A DNA stretch of 64,000 nucleotides from Calothrix sp. PCC 7716 (GTDB lineage: Bacteria > Cyanobacteriota > Cyanobacteriia > Cyanobacteriales > Nostocaceae): the NCBI RefSeq assembly GCF_019977735.1, contig NZ_AP025018.1, positions 6,886,580 to 6,950,579 of the forward strand. Direction: 5' to 3'. A program made the position numbers and the translations under genes. Positions 44,241 through 53,176 of this stretch are shown piece by piece. The notes beneath the pieces were generated by a model, which saw only the letters and a list, made by a program, of their open reading frames with translations, ran no database searches and had not been told where the DNA came from. Numbering within the stretch: position 1 is the stretch's first letter; every line of letters starts with the position of its first letter.

Positions 44241-45191
44241 ATGGTGACAGATTTATCAATACATACTATTGGTTTAACTAAGCAGTTTGACCGACACATT
44301 GCTGTTAACGAGGTCGAATTGGAAATAGGCGCCGGGGAAGTCTATGGTTTAATTGGCCCGAACGGTGCTGGTAAAACCACCTTAATTAGAATGTTGGCAG
44401 CAGTTGAGGAACCTACACAAGGGGAAATTTATATTGATGGGAACCGACTGACACGTGACAAAAGTAACCCAACTCTCAAGCGTCGTTTAGGATATTTACC
44501 CGATGATTACCCTTTATACGATGAACTGACTGTTTGGGATTACCTAGAATATTTCGCCAGATTATATAAGTTACGCGAACCACGTCGCACCCAACGGTTA
44601 CATGAGGTGTTAGAACTCATTCAATTGGGAAATAAACGTAATAGTTTGATTTCTACGTTGTCGCGCGGGATGAAACAGCGTTTGAGTTTAGCACGCACTA
44701 TTATTCATGAACCAATAGTGTTGCTACTCGATGAACCTGTTTCTGGACTAGACCCTATTGCACGATTGCAGTTCCGCGAAATTATTAAAGCACTGCAAGA
44801 AGCTGGAATGACGATATTAATTTCTTCACATGTTCTGAGTGATTTAGCTGAACTTTGCACATCTGTAGGAATTATGGAGTTGGGTTGTTTGGTAGAAAGC
44901 ACATCGCTTACGGAACTTTACCAACGTCTGTCTCGTCAACAAATAGAAATTTCTACTCTTGGAAAAATTGATGAGTTACTAGGGGAATTGAAAAATAACC
45001 CATTTGTACAAGAGTGGGAAGTTATGCCTACTAAGGACAAGGTACGGGTAAATTTTTCTGGTCAACAACAAGACTGTGCTAATTTGCTGCGTTCTTTAAT
45101 TGACGCAAGGGTTCCTCTAACTAATTTTCATTGTACTCAAGAAGATTTAGAAACTATTTTCTTGAAAATGGGTCATAAGCAAGCTTCATAG
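44241..45191 (+). CDS. ABC transporter ATP-binding protein
   Basis: A 316-residue ATPase with Walker A GPNGAGKTTLIR (about residue 38), the signature LSRGMKQRLSLAR (about 139), Walker B VLLLDEPVSGLDP (about 160) and the switch His in ILISSHVLSDL. The C-terminal 90 residues are the accessory domain common to CcmA/YhaQ-type exporters. It is followed at 66 bases by a multi-spanning permease gene, so the pair forms an export or membrane-remodelling ABC system. The substrate is unknown. Confidence 0.9.
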   Translation: MVTDLSIHTIGLTKQFDRHIAVNEVELEIGAGEVYGLIGPNGAGKTTLIRMLAAVEEPTQGEIYIDGNRLTRDKSNPTLKRRLGYLPDDYPLYDELTVWDYLEYFARLYKLREPRRTQRLHEVLELIQLGNKRNSLISTLSRGMKQRLSLARTIIHEPIVLLLDEPVSGLDPIARLQFREIIKALQEAGMTILISSHVLSDLAELCTSVGIMELGCLVESTSLTELYQRLSRQQIEISTLGKIDELLGELKNNPFVQEWEVMPTKDKVRVNFSGQQQDCANLLRSLIDARVPLTNFHCTQEDLETIFLKMGHKQAS

Positions 45192-45200
45192 GAGTTAAAA

Positions 45201-45232
45201 GTGCTGAGTGCTAAGTGCTGAGTGCTGAGTGA
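45201..45232. repeat. STRR heptamer repeat (AGTGCTG)
   Basis: GTGCTGAGTGCTAAGTGCTG and on, about four AGTGCTG/A heptamers, in the spacer between ABC ATPase and permease genes. The complementary heptamer (CAGCACT) occurs at 54302-54332. Confidence 0.7.
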
Positions 45233-45257
45233 ATAGGTAGGAGTTAGGAATAAATAT

Positions 45258-47168
45258 ATGCTTCAATTTTTTGAGAAAATCGGTGAATGGAATCCACAAT
45301 TTACTAGGGAAATAAAAGGGCGCCTTAAAATCTTTCCAGTTTTAGTTACCAGTGCAATATCTTTAATCGTTCAATCTGTTGTGTTCCTAGCTCAACTAGG
45401 ACAAATACCTGGTAAAGAGTATCGGATGAATGAACAATACTGCGGTATTGGCAAGTCTTATCAAGAGCAAATTTCCGACCTGGGTCAAGTTCTAACCAAG
45501 CTACAAAATAGTTTTTACCGTTACAGTAGCAAAAAATACTTTAACGCGGAAAAACTAGAAAATATCCGAACACAATTACAAGAAGTTAAAAATACACGCG
45601 CTCGTCTAGAAGACTCTTACTATAAACAACCATGTCCGCGCGGTCAAATTAATATGGTTGAATGGTGGCACGACCATTGGGGATATATATTTCAGTCATT
45701 AAGTATAATTTTAATTTTCACGCTACTAGTTGCAGGTACTTACTTACTGATAAATAATTTAGCGCAAGAAGAACGTCGAGGTACACTCAATTTTATTCGT
45801 CTCAGTCCGCAGTCTGAAGTTAGTGTTTTGACAGGTAAAATTTTAGGTGTGCCAATTCTAGTTTACTTATTTGTGGTGCTTGCGATTCCTTTTCATATTT
45901 TTTCTGGAAAAGCTGCGGGTATTGCTTTTAGTCATATTTTAAGTTACTACGCTGTTTTAGTCGGCAGTTGTATTTTCTTTTTTAGTGCCGCGTGTTTATT
46001 TAGCTTAGTTACGCGCGTTCTAGGTGGTTTTCAACCTTGGTTGGGCGCTGGTGCAGTTTTAATGTTTTTAACTTTTGTTTTCTCAACTGCTCAATACAGT
46101 AATTATCTAAATAATGGCGCCGCTTGGTTTAGAATGTTTAGCCCAATAGATGCAACTAGCTATCTATTTCCTAATTTATTTAGAAATTATTCTGATAAAT
46201 ATTGGGAAAAATATAAAGAACTACAGTTTTTCTATATTCCAATTGGCGCTAATGTCGCAAGCTTTATCGGAATGCATTTAGCTAATTATGGTCTTTGGAC
46301 TTATGGAATTTGGCAAGGACTTCTACGACGTTTCCGCAACCCAAACACACCAGTAATTAGTAAATTACAAAGTTACTTTTTTGTCACTTTTGTACAGGTG
46401 TTGTCATGGGGATTTACGCTACAAAACGTCAAAAATTTCTATCCGAGTTCATCTTTAGGTAAGCCACAACCTTCTTACTATGATATAAATACTCAAATCT
46501 TACAAAACTTGCCAATATTCGCACTATTCAACTTTGCGCTAATATTTGGCTTGATATTTATTCTCTCCCATGAACGCCAAACAATTCAAGATTGGGCGCG
46601 TTACCGTTATAAAGGCACTTCTACCCGTAAAAGTTGGTGGCATAATTCTCTGCTTAGAGATTTAATTTTTGGCGAAAAAAGTCCAGCACTGCTTACATTT
46701 GCACTTTGCTCGCTCATCATAACTATTCCTATTACCATTTGGATCATCCTCTCGGAACACCTTAATGTTCGTAATAACTATGCAATAGATTGGTTAATTC
46801 AAGATATTGGCAGATTCAGAGCTATCTTAGGTATTGTTTTATTGGTTGTTTTGTGGGGTATTGGCGCCACTGTTGCCCAACGAATGCTACTGTTAAAAAC
46901 ATCGAAACGTTATTTGTGGGCACTTGGTACAACCAGCACGTTATTGTTCGCACCTGCAATAATTTTATCAATACTCAATAATACAATCGCTAAAAATTCT
47001 GCTCTATGGCTTTTTTCAAGTTACCCTTGGGCAGCTTTAGCAGAAACAAGCTTACCAATTGTATTTATGGCATTGTTTACTGAGGTAATGGTGTTAGGGT
47101 TCTTAAATATTCGTATGGCAAAACAAATCAAGTTAGCGGGTGAGTCTGCAACCCAAGCACTAAAGTAG
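45258..47168 (+). CDS. ABC transporter permease
   Basis: A 636-residue membrane protein with about ten hydrophobic segments, including VLVTSAISLIVQSVVFLAQL (near the N-terminus), SLSIILIFTLLVAGTYLLIN (about 150-170), VPILVYLFVVLAIPFHIF and GIVLLVVLWGIGATVAQ. A soluble loop of about 100 residues lies between the first two. EERRGTLNFIRLSPQSE after the second segment is the signature seen in ABC-2-type permeases of cyanobacteria. It works with the upstream ATPase; the substrate is unknown. Confidence 0.85.
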   Translation: MLQFFEKIGEWNPQFTREIKGRLKIFPVLVTSAISLIVQSVVFLAQLGQIPGKEYRMNEQYCGIGKSYQEQISDLGQVLTKLQNSFYRYSSKKYFNAEKLENIRTQLQEVKNTRARLEDSYYKQPCPRGQINMVEWWHDHWGYIFQSLSIILIFTLLVAGTYLLINNLAQEERRGTLNFIRLSPQSEVSVLTGKILGVPILVYLFVVLAIPFHIFSGKAAGIAFSHILSYYAVLVGSCIFFFSAACLFSLVTRVLGGFQPWLGAGAVLMFLTFVFSTAQYSNYLNNGAAWFRMFSPIDATSYLFPNLFRNYSDKYWEKYKELQFFYIPIGANVASFIGMHLANYGLWTYGIWQGLLRRFRNPNTPVISKLQSYFFVTFVQVLSWGFTLQNVKNFYPSSSLGKPQPSYYDINTQILQNLPIFALFNFALIFGLIFILSHERQTIQDWARYRYKGTSTRKSWWHNSLLRDLIFGEKSPALLTFALCSLIITIPITIWIILSEHLNVRNNYAIDWLIQDIGRFRAILGIVLLVVLWGIGATVAQRMLLLKTSKRYLWALGTTSTLLFAPAIILSILNNTIAKNSALWLFSSYPWAALAETSLPIVFMALFTEVMVLGFLNIRMAKQIKLAGESATQALK

Positions 47169-47208
47169 TGGTCTGTGTCATTAATCCTGGGGTGTTGTAA
47201 GGTGAGCA

Positions 47209-47310
47209 GTGCCCACCGTACCTGATTTTGACGAGAAAGTTGAAGCTGCGATTCGCCAAAAATTAGAAGCTGGTGGAAATGGCGCCATTAATAATGCTAA
47301 TTCTCAATAA
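47209..47310 (+). CDS. Possible small protein (33 aa)
   Basis: GTG start preceded by AAGGTGA. The product PTVPDFDEKVEAAIRQKLEA and on looks like a genuine amphipathic helix followed by an Asn-rich tail, and a GGCGCC site is inside. It could also be the 3' end of a degraded larger gene. No family is recognised. Confidence 0.3.
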   Translation: MPTVPDFDEKVEAAIRQKLEAGGNGAINNANSQ

Positions 47311-47317
47311 CTATCTT

Positions 47318-47384
47318 CTTTCTGTGTACTCTGTGTCTCTGTGGTAAAAAAATTATATTACTGCACAGGCAGGGATGCCTGTGC
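47318..47384. repeat. Dispersed intergenic repeat with hairpin (copy 2)
   Basis: CTGTGTACTCTGTGTCTCTG, an AT-rich stretch and the hairpin GCACAGGC-AGGGAT-GCCTGTGC (47363-47384). Same family as 39470-39545, and likewise just past the 3' end of a minus-strand gene. Confidence 0.5.
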
Positions 47385-47390
47385 CACGGG

Positions 47391-48281
47391 TTAATGAGTG
47401 ATTTTTATGATTTTTTTGAGTAGCTCTGGTATTTGAGATGGACGTTCAGCTATGGGAATGTCAGCTTCGGTAAATGCTGCTAGTTTATTTTTAGCTGTGC
47501 CAAAGTCGGAGTCACGTCCAATAACTGCTGCTAATGTTCCTGTTTGGCGCCAGTGTTTACCACGCGGTGCCTCTTTTCCTGCTATATAACCGATAACAGG
47601 TGTATCTATAACTTCAGCAATGTAACGTGCTGCTGCTTCTTCACTACCTCCACCAGGTTGACCAACTAGCACTATTGCTTCGGTTGCTTCGTCTTCATCT
47701 AGAATTTGTAACCACTGCATAAACGACGAACCAACTATTGCGTCGCTACCAATGCTTACACTTATAGATTGACCTATACCTGCTTGCGTTAATTCTCTCG
47801 CTATTTCATAAGTAAGAGTTGTGCTTCGACTCAATATTGCTACTGAACCTGGAGTATAAAATTCACTAGGCTGTGTACCTAAGAGAATTTTCCCTGGAAC
47901 TATAATACCAGGACTATTTGGTCCAATTACTAAAGTTTCTGTGGCTTCTGCTGTACGTAATAACTGCACCATGTCCAAAGGTGGAACTCCAGGTGAAATT
48001 ATTACGATTTGACGAATACCTGATGCAATCGCTTCTAATGCTGCATCCAAAACTTCGTAAGGATATACATTTAAAATCGTTGTATCTATTATTCCATATT
48101 GGTCAGTCGCTTCTTCAACTAAATCAAATATCGGCAAATCGTATAACGTATTGCCACCACATCCAGGATTCACCCCAGCAATTAAATTGGTGCCATAAGC
48201 TTTCATTTGCGCGATTTGCGTTGGCGATATGAATTCACAAAAGCCTTGAATTATAACTTTGCTATTAGGCGTTAAGTTCAT
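47391..48281 (-). CDS. Succinyl-CoA synthetase alpha-like protein, active-site residues changed
   Basis: About 296 residues from the Met at 48281 (MNLTPNSKVIIQGFC), which fits the family start; a longer frame runs to 48371. The overall order of SucD is kept: AYGTNLIAGVNPGCGGNTLY, GPNSPGIIVPGKILLGTQP, SRSTTLTYEIARE, IGYIAGKEAPRGKHW. But where Escherichia coli SucD has the phospho-accepting His (GKRMGHAGA), this protein reads GKHWRQTGT, with Gln. The Glu of the IGEIGG motif is replaced (VGQPGGG), and the Gly-rich CoA-binding loop (GFTGSQGT) reads GFCEFISPT. Normal succinyl-CoA synthetase chemistry is therefore doubtful. It pairs with the beta-like gene 286 bases upstream. Confidence 0.75.
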   Translation of the reverse strand: MNLTPNSKVIIQGFCEFISPTQIAQMKAYGTNLIAGVNPGCGGNTLYDLPIFDLVEEATDQYGIIDTTILNVYPYEVLDAALEAIASGIRQIVIISPGVPPLDMVQLLRTAEATETLVIGPNSPGIIVPGKILLGTQPSEFYTPGSVAILSRSTTLTYEIARELTQAGIGQSISVSIGSDAIVGSSFMQWLQILDEDEATEAIVLVGQPGGGSEEAAARYIAEVIDTPVIGYIAGKEAPRGKHWRQTGTLAAVIGRDSDFGTAKNKLAAFTEADIPIAERPSQIPELLKKIIKITH

Positions 48282-48567
48282 AAAATACGTAGTAAATTTT
48301 CCACTCAGCATGTAGTCATAACTGAGATGTGACACTTTATAAAGTGTCCGGTTTATTTGATTGTTATTCAATTTTGTGCCTTGTTTCTACTGAACACTCA
48401 CTTTTGCCGAATCATATTATTGATATCTAGAAATTGCCTATAAAGACAATTGACCTATAAATAAATCATAAACTTTTTTCGGATTTGTTTTAAAATTGAA
48501 TTAGATATTGTAAATACCTCCCGTTACATCTGCTGGATAATATAATTTCTACTTTGTTGGCAACTTT

Positions 48568-49794
48568 TTACTTTTTATACACGAGAGGTTGAGTAAGGCG
48601 CACTGCTTCACTTACTGCCTCATCTAAGCTTTCTGTCATTACTATGGACATATCGCTTTCGTGTTTTAACGCTGTTAGCTCTTTTTTGGCGCCATCTAAG
48701 TCTGAACCAGCGAGTCTCACAACCAAACGTGGGAAATTATGATCACGTTTGTGTTTGTTACCGTTGCGTGTACCGTTTGATTTATGTTCGTTGTTATAAT
48801 GATGCACAAATTCAGTAATAACTTCTGCAATTTCAATCGCTTGAGGTATACTGCCCAAAAGATTAATTAGAATCACCTGAATACTTTTGTCAGCGCTCAT
48901 GATGCTCAAAGCTTTTTCTAAACGAGTCTTAAATGTCGTTGGAGAAGCATCAAGGGGAGATGCATGACGCAAATTCAGACAGAATCCGGGTTTTCCACCT
49001 GCTAAACTAACTAGGTCCATTGTGGTTAATACCGAACCGGCGCCATTACCCATAATACCGATTTTGCCGTGCAGCTCCAATCCCTCCCAGTCTTTTAAAT
49101 CTTGATTTTTACCATTGCCGTTATACCGATTATGCATTTTAGTCGCCATTAGAGCAATGTCAGGATGACGCGAGATTGCACGCTCATTGACACTAATGCT
49201 ACCGTTCAACGCCATCGCTTCACCTTGCGAATTTATACCCAGAGGATTAATTTCAACTAAATCCAAGTCTTTCTCAACTAGCAGATAGTACATTTTCTCA
49301 ATAACGCTGCTAACAGTTTGCATTCGCTTTCCCTGCAATCCCATCTTCAACGCTAACCGTCGAGCATAAAACGATGAAAATTCATGCTCGACAACGACGT
49401 GCTGCATTTTATCTCCATACGAGTCCAAATCTATATCTGGTTCTTGACAACCCAGTAAAATTGGACGACAAACGGCTGTATCAATTACAACAGCTAAATA
49501 TAATTCCTGTTCAGCATCATATTTTGCTTCTGCTAGCAGCACTTCTGGTAGTTCACCCATTATTGGTAAATTAAAGATATTTTGGGCTGCTGCTATGGCA
49601 TCAATTGTTGTCTCTACAAACCTAACTCCACCAACTTTTAACCTAGCTCCCCCACTGACTTGCGACTTTAGAACAATTGGGTAAGGTATTTTTAACCTCT
49701 TTAAGTCTGTTGGATGGTCTATTCGCTGTGATGGCAGCACTGGAATGCCAATCTGCCCGAACCATTCTTTAACCTGATATTCTAGTAAATCCAT
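48568..49794 (-). CDS. Succinyl-CoA synthetase beta-like protein, divergent
   Basis: About 408 residues from MDLLEYQVKEWF, after AAGGTG. The ATP-grasp fold is recognisable: VLKSQVSGGARLKVGGVRFV, AEQELYLAVVIDTA, LVEINPLGINSQGEAMALNG. The C-terminal ligase domain is divergent: the Gly-rich phosphate-contact loop (DVGGGATKE in SucC) reads LRHASPLDASP, and NIFGGI reads NLLGSI. The same trend is seen in the alpha-like partner, so the two seem to have changed together. Function is uncertain: a repurposed acyl-CoA-type complex or a non-catalytic pair. Confidence 0.75.
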   Translation of the reverse strand: MDLLEYQVKEWFGQIGIPVLPSQRIDHPTDLKRLKIPYPIVLKSQVSGGARLKVGGVRFVETTIDAIAAAQNIFNLPIMGELPEVLLAEAKYDAEQELYLAVVIDTAVCRPILLGCQEPDIDLDSYGDKMQHVVVEHEFSSFYARRLALKMGLQGKRMQTVSSVIEKMYYLLVEKDLDLVEINPLGINSQGEAMALNGSISVNERAISRHPDIALMATKMHNRYNGNGKNQDLKDWEGLELHGKIGIMGNGAGSVLTTMDLVSLAGGKPGFCLNLRHASPLDASPTTFKTRLEKALSIMSADKSIQVILINLLGSIPQAIEIAEVITEFVHHYNNEHKSNGTRNGNKHKRDHNFPRLVVRLAGSDLDGAKKELTALKHESDMSIVMTESLDEAVSEAVRLTQPLVYKK

Positions 49795-50404
49795 ACCACG
49801 CACCTTTGAAATACCACTTCGCGTTTGTTGGAGTTGCCGTCAATTTTTTAAGTCGTTGCATCCCCAAAGCAAAAGTCGGCTTTTAATTAACTATAATTTC
49901 TTTCTCCACCATTAATTCTATCCAATTCGGTTGATGCGGTAAATAACATGCGATTTGAATTTACTTACATACATCAAAATTGGCATCTAATTTCAGTAAA
50001 ACCGCTTACGTCACCAATGGCAGGCATTTTTTTTAACAATTCAATTAGTATTTCTACAATGTATATATTTTCTAACTCCTCAAGTATTTAGATATGTAAA
50101 ATTGGCATAGAAATATGGCAGGTTTAGTATAGTAAGAAACCAGGTTTGTAGTATAAGTGATTCATATTCTAACAACATAGTAGTTACATTTGTAACCCAA
50201 TTTATAATTTTTTGTCATCTGCTTAACTATCTTTAGATAGATGAAATTATTGACAAAGAGTCATAATAAAATTCTACGATTGTAAATTTATTGCTTTATT
50301 AGCGTTTTTTCTAAATCTGTGCTAGAACATTTGGCTGGTTGTATAGGAAAATAGTAACTGGTCAAACTGTGTCTTTGTTAACAAACCCCAGCCTGTCATC
50401 GCCA
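49795..50404. other. Intergenic gap without recognised gene
   Basis: This 610-base AT-rich region separates the divergent sucC-like gene and the gene at 50405, so it should contain both promoters. No open frame, RNA gene or GGCGCC site was noticed. AAGAAACCAGGTTTGTA at 50140-50156 is an imperfect form of the dyad at 53116-53130. A TTG-initiated extension of the downstream gene reaches 50339. Confidence 0.5.
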
Positions 50405-52228
50405 ATGAAATCAGCAGCACAGCAGGAAGACTTAGATTTTCTATCGTCCATTTTGGAAGAAAGCTTGCTCGAAATTGGTCAGCGCAATCGCTTTGAAGTT
50501 AAGTGTGCTGTTAAAGACCAGCTAATGGTTTTAATACAGCACCCTAAAACTATCACCGTCGATACCGAGCATGTTTTTGCAGTCGTAGCAAAAACCCTTC
50601 AGTCAGATACCATATATCAAACGCAAGAAGTACAGATGTTTGTGCGTCATACTGGAATCAAGCTCCCGTATGCTCAAAAAACGCTGTATATTGTCCCAAA
50701 TATCTCAATTAATAACGAGCAAGCTTTAAATTCATCAGATTTGTCAGATTATGATGTTTTTTCAGATTTTGTTCTTCCCGAACTCAATCAAGAACCTTTA
50801 CCTCAGTCATCATCATCCTCTGAAGGAATGTTTGACTCTTCTGCTTCACTATTGACTATAAATGCGTCGGTTGTTGAAGAAGAGAAATTTGACCCCTTTG
50901 AGTCGGCGCCTCCCAACAGCCAAACTAAAAAAAGCCAGCGCAACTTCAAGCCATTATTAATTGGAGCATGTGTTCTAGCTGTTACGACAATATTCGGCGC
51001 CAGTGGTTACTTTCTAATGAGTCCCTGTATATTATCTACATGTAAAGAATTACAAACGGCAAAACAATTACAAAATTCATTTTCTCAACTAGCTAACAAC
51101 GTCAAAACCGAAGAAGATTTATCAAAGCTGCAACTTAAGTTAGATGTAACAATTGCATCACTACAAAGAATACCTGGTTGGTCGCCAAATCACCAAAATG
51201 CTGTACAAGCGGCAACTGCTTTATCGAGCGAGTCGCAACAAATTAAACTGTTGACACAAGCTTTGCAATTAGGCGCCACAGCTTTGCGTTCTTCACAAAG
51301 CACGAGCAACGATATTAACGAGTTACAAGCGCGTTCAAAATTATGGCGCCAAGCAATAGTTCCATTAGAAGCAATTCGTACAGATAGTAAATTTTACGGC
51401 TTTGCCCAGTCAAAATTATCACTATTTCGTAGCGGTTTACAGTCGGTTAATGTCCAAACATTAGCTCAAAGCAGATGGCAGAAAAAAGTAAACGATGCTC
51501 AAGCAGCAGCAAAAGTAGCACGTGAGCGCGAAACAAACGCAAAATCACTACCAGATTTACAACGCGCACTCACAACTTGGCAAATAGTCGTCAATGCCTT
51601 AATTGCAGTACCTCAAACCAGTCCAGCTTATGCCGAAGCACGGACACTATTGAACGATTACCAACCAAGACTATTAACACTTCGCGACCGCGTTTCAAAA
51701 CTTGAACTTGCGGCAACAAGTTTAGCTCAAGCAGTAGCTACCGCAAAACAAGCTGAACAATACGAACAGCAAAACCAGTGGCAAGCAGCAACTGTTCGCT
51801 GGCAACAAGCAATAAACACAATTAAGCAAATTCCACCTGAAAGTTTACTGTATAATCAAGCACAACCTTTATTACAAGCGTATGCAGTTGCATTTGAACA
51901 AGCTCAAACCAAATCACAAACAATGATGGTTACTGGTGCGACAGCTAGTACAACTTCGACTCGTGCTGATTTAGAAAAAACCTGTAAAGGTAGCGTTCAG
52001 ATTTGTAATTTCACTGTCGATGAGAGATTTATAACAGTTCGCATTACTCCAGAATATGAAAAAACTTTAGAAAGTAACGCTCCCCAAGATGTCCAGAGTG
52101 TTCAAAAGCATCTAGAAACTTTACAAAAAGCACTAGAAGTAATTGGCGATAATGCCAATACAGCGGTCTTGGTATTTGACGCACAAGGACAGCAAATTTT
52201 TACCCACATTCCGCGACAACAAAGTTAG
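50405..52228 (+). CDS. Hypothetical membrane-anchored coiled-coil protein
   Basis: About 607 residues from the ATG at 50405 (MKSAAQQEDLDFL); a TTG frame adds 22 residues. The N-terminal 100 residues form a soluble domain (SSILEESLLEIGQRNRFEV, DQLMVLIQHP). One membrane helix lies at about 184-204 (LLIGACVLAVTTIFGASGYF). A long Gln/Ala-rich helical region follows (KQAEQYEQQNQWQAATVRWQ), and a small C-terminal domain includes VQICNFTVDERFITVRITPE. This layout is common in cyanobacteria, but I do not know its function. Confidence 0.7.
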   Translation: MKSAAQQEDLDFLSSILEESLLEIGQRNRFEVKCAVKDQLMVLIQHPKTITVDTEHVFAVVAKTLQSDTIYQTQEVQMFVRHTGIKLPYAQKTLYIVPNISINNEQALNSSDLSDYDVFSDFVLPELNQEPLPQSSSSSEGMFDSSASLLTINASVVEEEKFDPFESAPPNSQTKKSQRNFKPLLIGACVLAVTTIFGASGYFLMSPCILSTCKELQTAKQLQNSFSQLANNVKTEEDLSKLQLKLDVTIASLQRIPGWSPNHQNAVQAATALSSESQQIKLLTQALQLGATALRSSQSTSNDINELQARSKLWRQAIVPLEAIRTDSKFYGFAQSKLSLFRSGLQSVNVQTLAQSRWQKKVNDAQAAAKVARERETNAKSLPDLQRALTTWQIVVNALIAVPQTSPAYAEARTLLNDYQPRLLTLRDRVSKLELAATSLAQAVATAKQAEQYEQQNQWQAATVRWQQAINTIKQIPPESLLYNQAQPLLQAYAVAFEQAQTKSQTMMVTGATASTTSTRADLEKTCKGSVQICNFTVDERFITVRITPEYEKTLESNAPQDVQSVQKHLETLQKALEVIGDNANTAVLVFDAQGQQIFTHIPRQQS

Positions 52229-52248
52229 GAGTTAGGAGTTAGGAGTTA
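52223..52248. repeat. STRR heptamer repeat (AGGAGTT)
   Basis: AGTTAGGAGTTAGGAGTTAG and on, three to four heptamers, directly at the stop of the preceding gene and the stop of the convergent fetB-like gene. A typical short tandemly repeated repetitive sequence of filamentous cyanobacteria. Confidence 0.6.
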
Positions 52249-53022
52249 ACGAATTAATTGTGCGTGTTCGTTGAAAAACTGGCGTGATAGTCCACGTGTG
52301 ATTAATATTGTTGTGACTAGGTTGGCAAAGGCAATCATAAATAAAACCACTATTTGATATGAAATTGCTTCGTCAGCTTTGACACCACCGAGTAACTGTC
52401 CTGTGAAAAAACTAGGTATTGTTACCATACCTACTAACGTCATTTGGTTGATAGTAGGTATTATTCCCGCACGTATTGCCTCTTTACGATATTCTGCCAC
52501 TGCTTGAGTTGGTGTGGCGCCTAAACTTAAGTGGGTTTCAATTTCTAAGTGACTCGAATCTATGGTTTTAACTAACCTCTCCCCCGCTATCGCTGCCGCA
52601 TTCATGGCGCCTGCTATCACCATCAGCGCTAAAGGTATCACATAACGTGGCTCAAACCAACGTTGAGGCTGAATTATTAAATAATTTGTATAAATAATCG
52701 ATACTGAAGTACTAATAAACATTGCTCCCCACACCAATGGTAAAACAAGGGGAATTTTTTGACTAATACGATTTCTTGTAATAATTGCCGCAATTGTGAT
52801 TATTACTGCTAAAATCGCCAAAACTGCAATTACATTATCAATGGCGAAGATAAAATCTAGTACATATCCCAAAACCATCAGTTGAAGGATAGTTCTGCCA
52901 GTTGCCATAAGCAACTTAATCTCAATTCCTAGTTTTTCCCAAGCTGACAACCCAATGGTTATAGCCATTAGCGCGACGGCAATACCTAAGTCTGTAAAAT
53001 CTAACTTGATGATTTCTGGCAT
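52246..53022 (-). CDS. fetB: FetB-like ABC permease (UPF0014 family)
   Basis: A 258-residue membrane protein with six or seven hydrophobic segments. Family hallmarks are GRTILQLMVLGYVLDFIF near the N-terminus, SLGATPTQAVAEYRKEAIRA (cytoplasmic helix contacting the ATPase) and the LVGMVTIPSFFTGQLLGGVK stretch. In Escherichia coli FetAB exports iron and protects against oxidative stress; the same role is inferred. No fetA-type ATPase gene is adjacent. Confidence 0.85.
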   Translation of the reverse strand: MPEIIKLDFTDLGIAVALMAITIGLSAWEKLGIEIKLLMATGRTILQLMVLGYVLDFIFAIDNVIAVLAILAVIITIAAIITRNRISQKIPLVLPLVWGAMFISTSVSIIYTNYLIIQPQRWFEPRYVIPLALMVIAGAMNAAAIAGERLVKTIDSSHLEIETHLSLGATPTQAVAEYRKEAIRAGIIPTINQMTLVGMVTIPSFFTGQLLGGVKADEAISYQIVVLFMIAFANLVTTILITRGLSRQFFNEHAQLIR

Positions 53023-53115
53023 AAGCAGGAGTGGGAACTTTGATTGTAACGATTTATTCTTGATGGATATCTATATATATATGTACATTTATCGCTAATG
53101 ATAATCTAACCAATC

Positions 53116-53141
53116 AGAAACCGGGTTTCTTGGGTTTTTTG
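53116..53141. repeat. Dyad AGAAACCGGGTTTCT with T-rich tail
   Basis: AGAAACCGGGTTTCT is a 15-base palindrome followed by TGGGTTTTTT. It lies in the divergent spacer between the fetB-like and DegT genes, so termination of either is not expected. It looks like a small dispersed repeat. Confidence 0.4.
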
Positions 53142-53176
53142 TCCAAATTATACTTCCATAAACCTTCATACAAACT

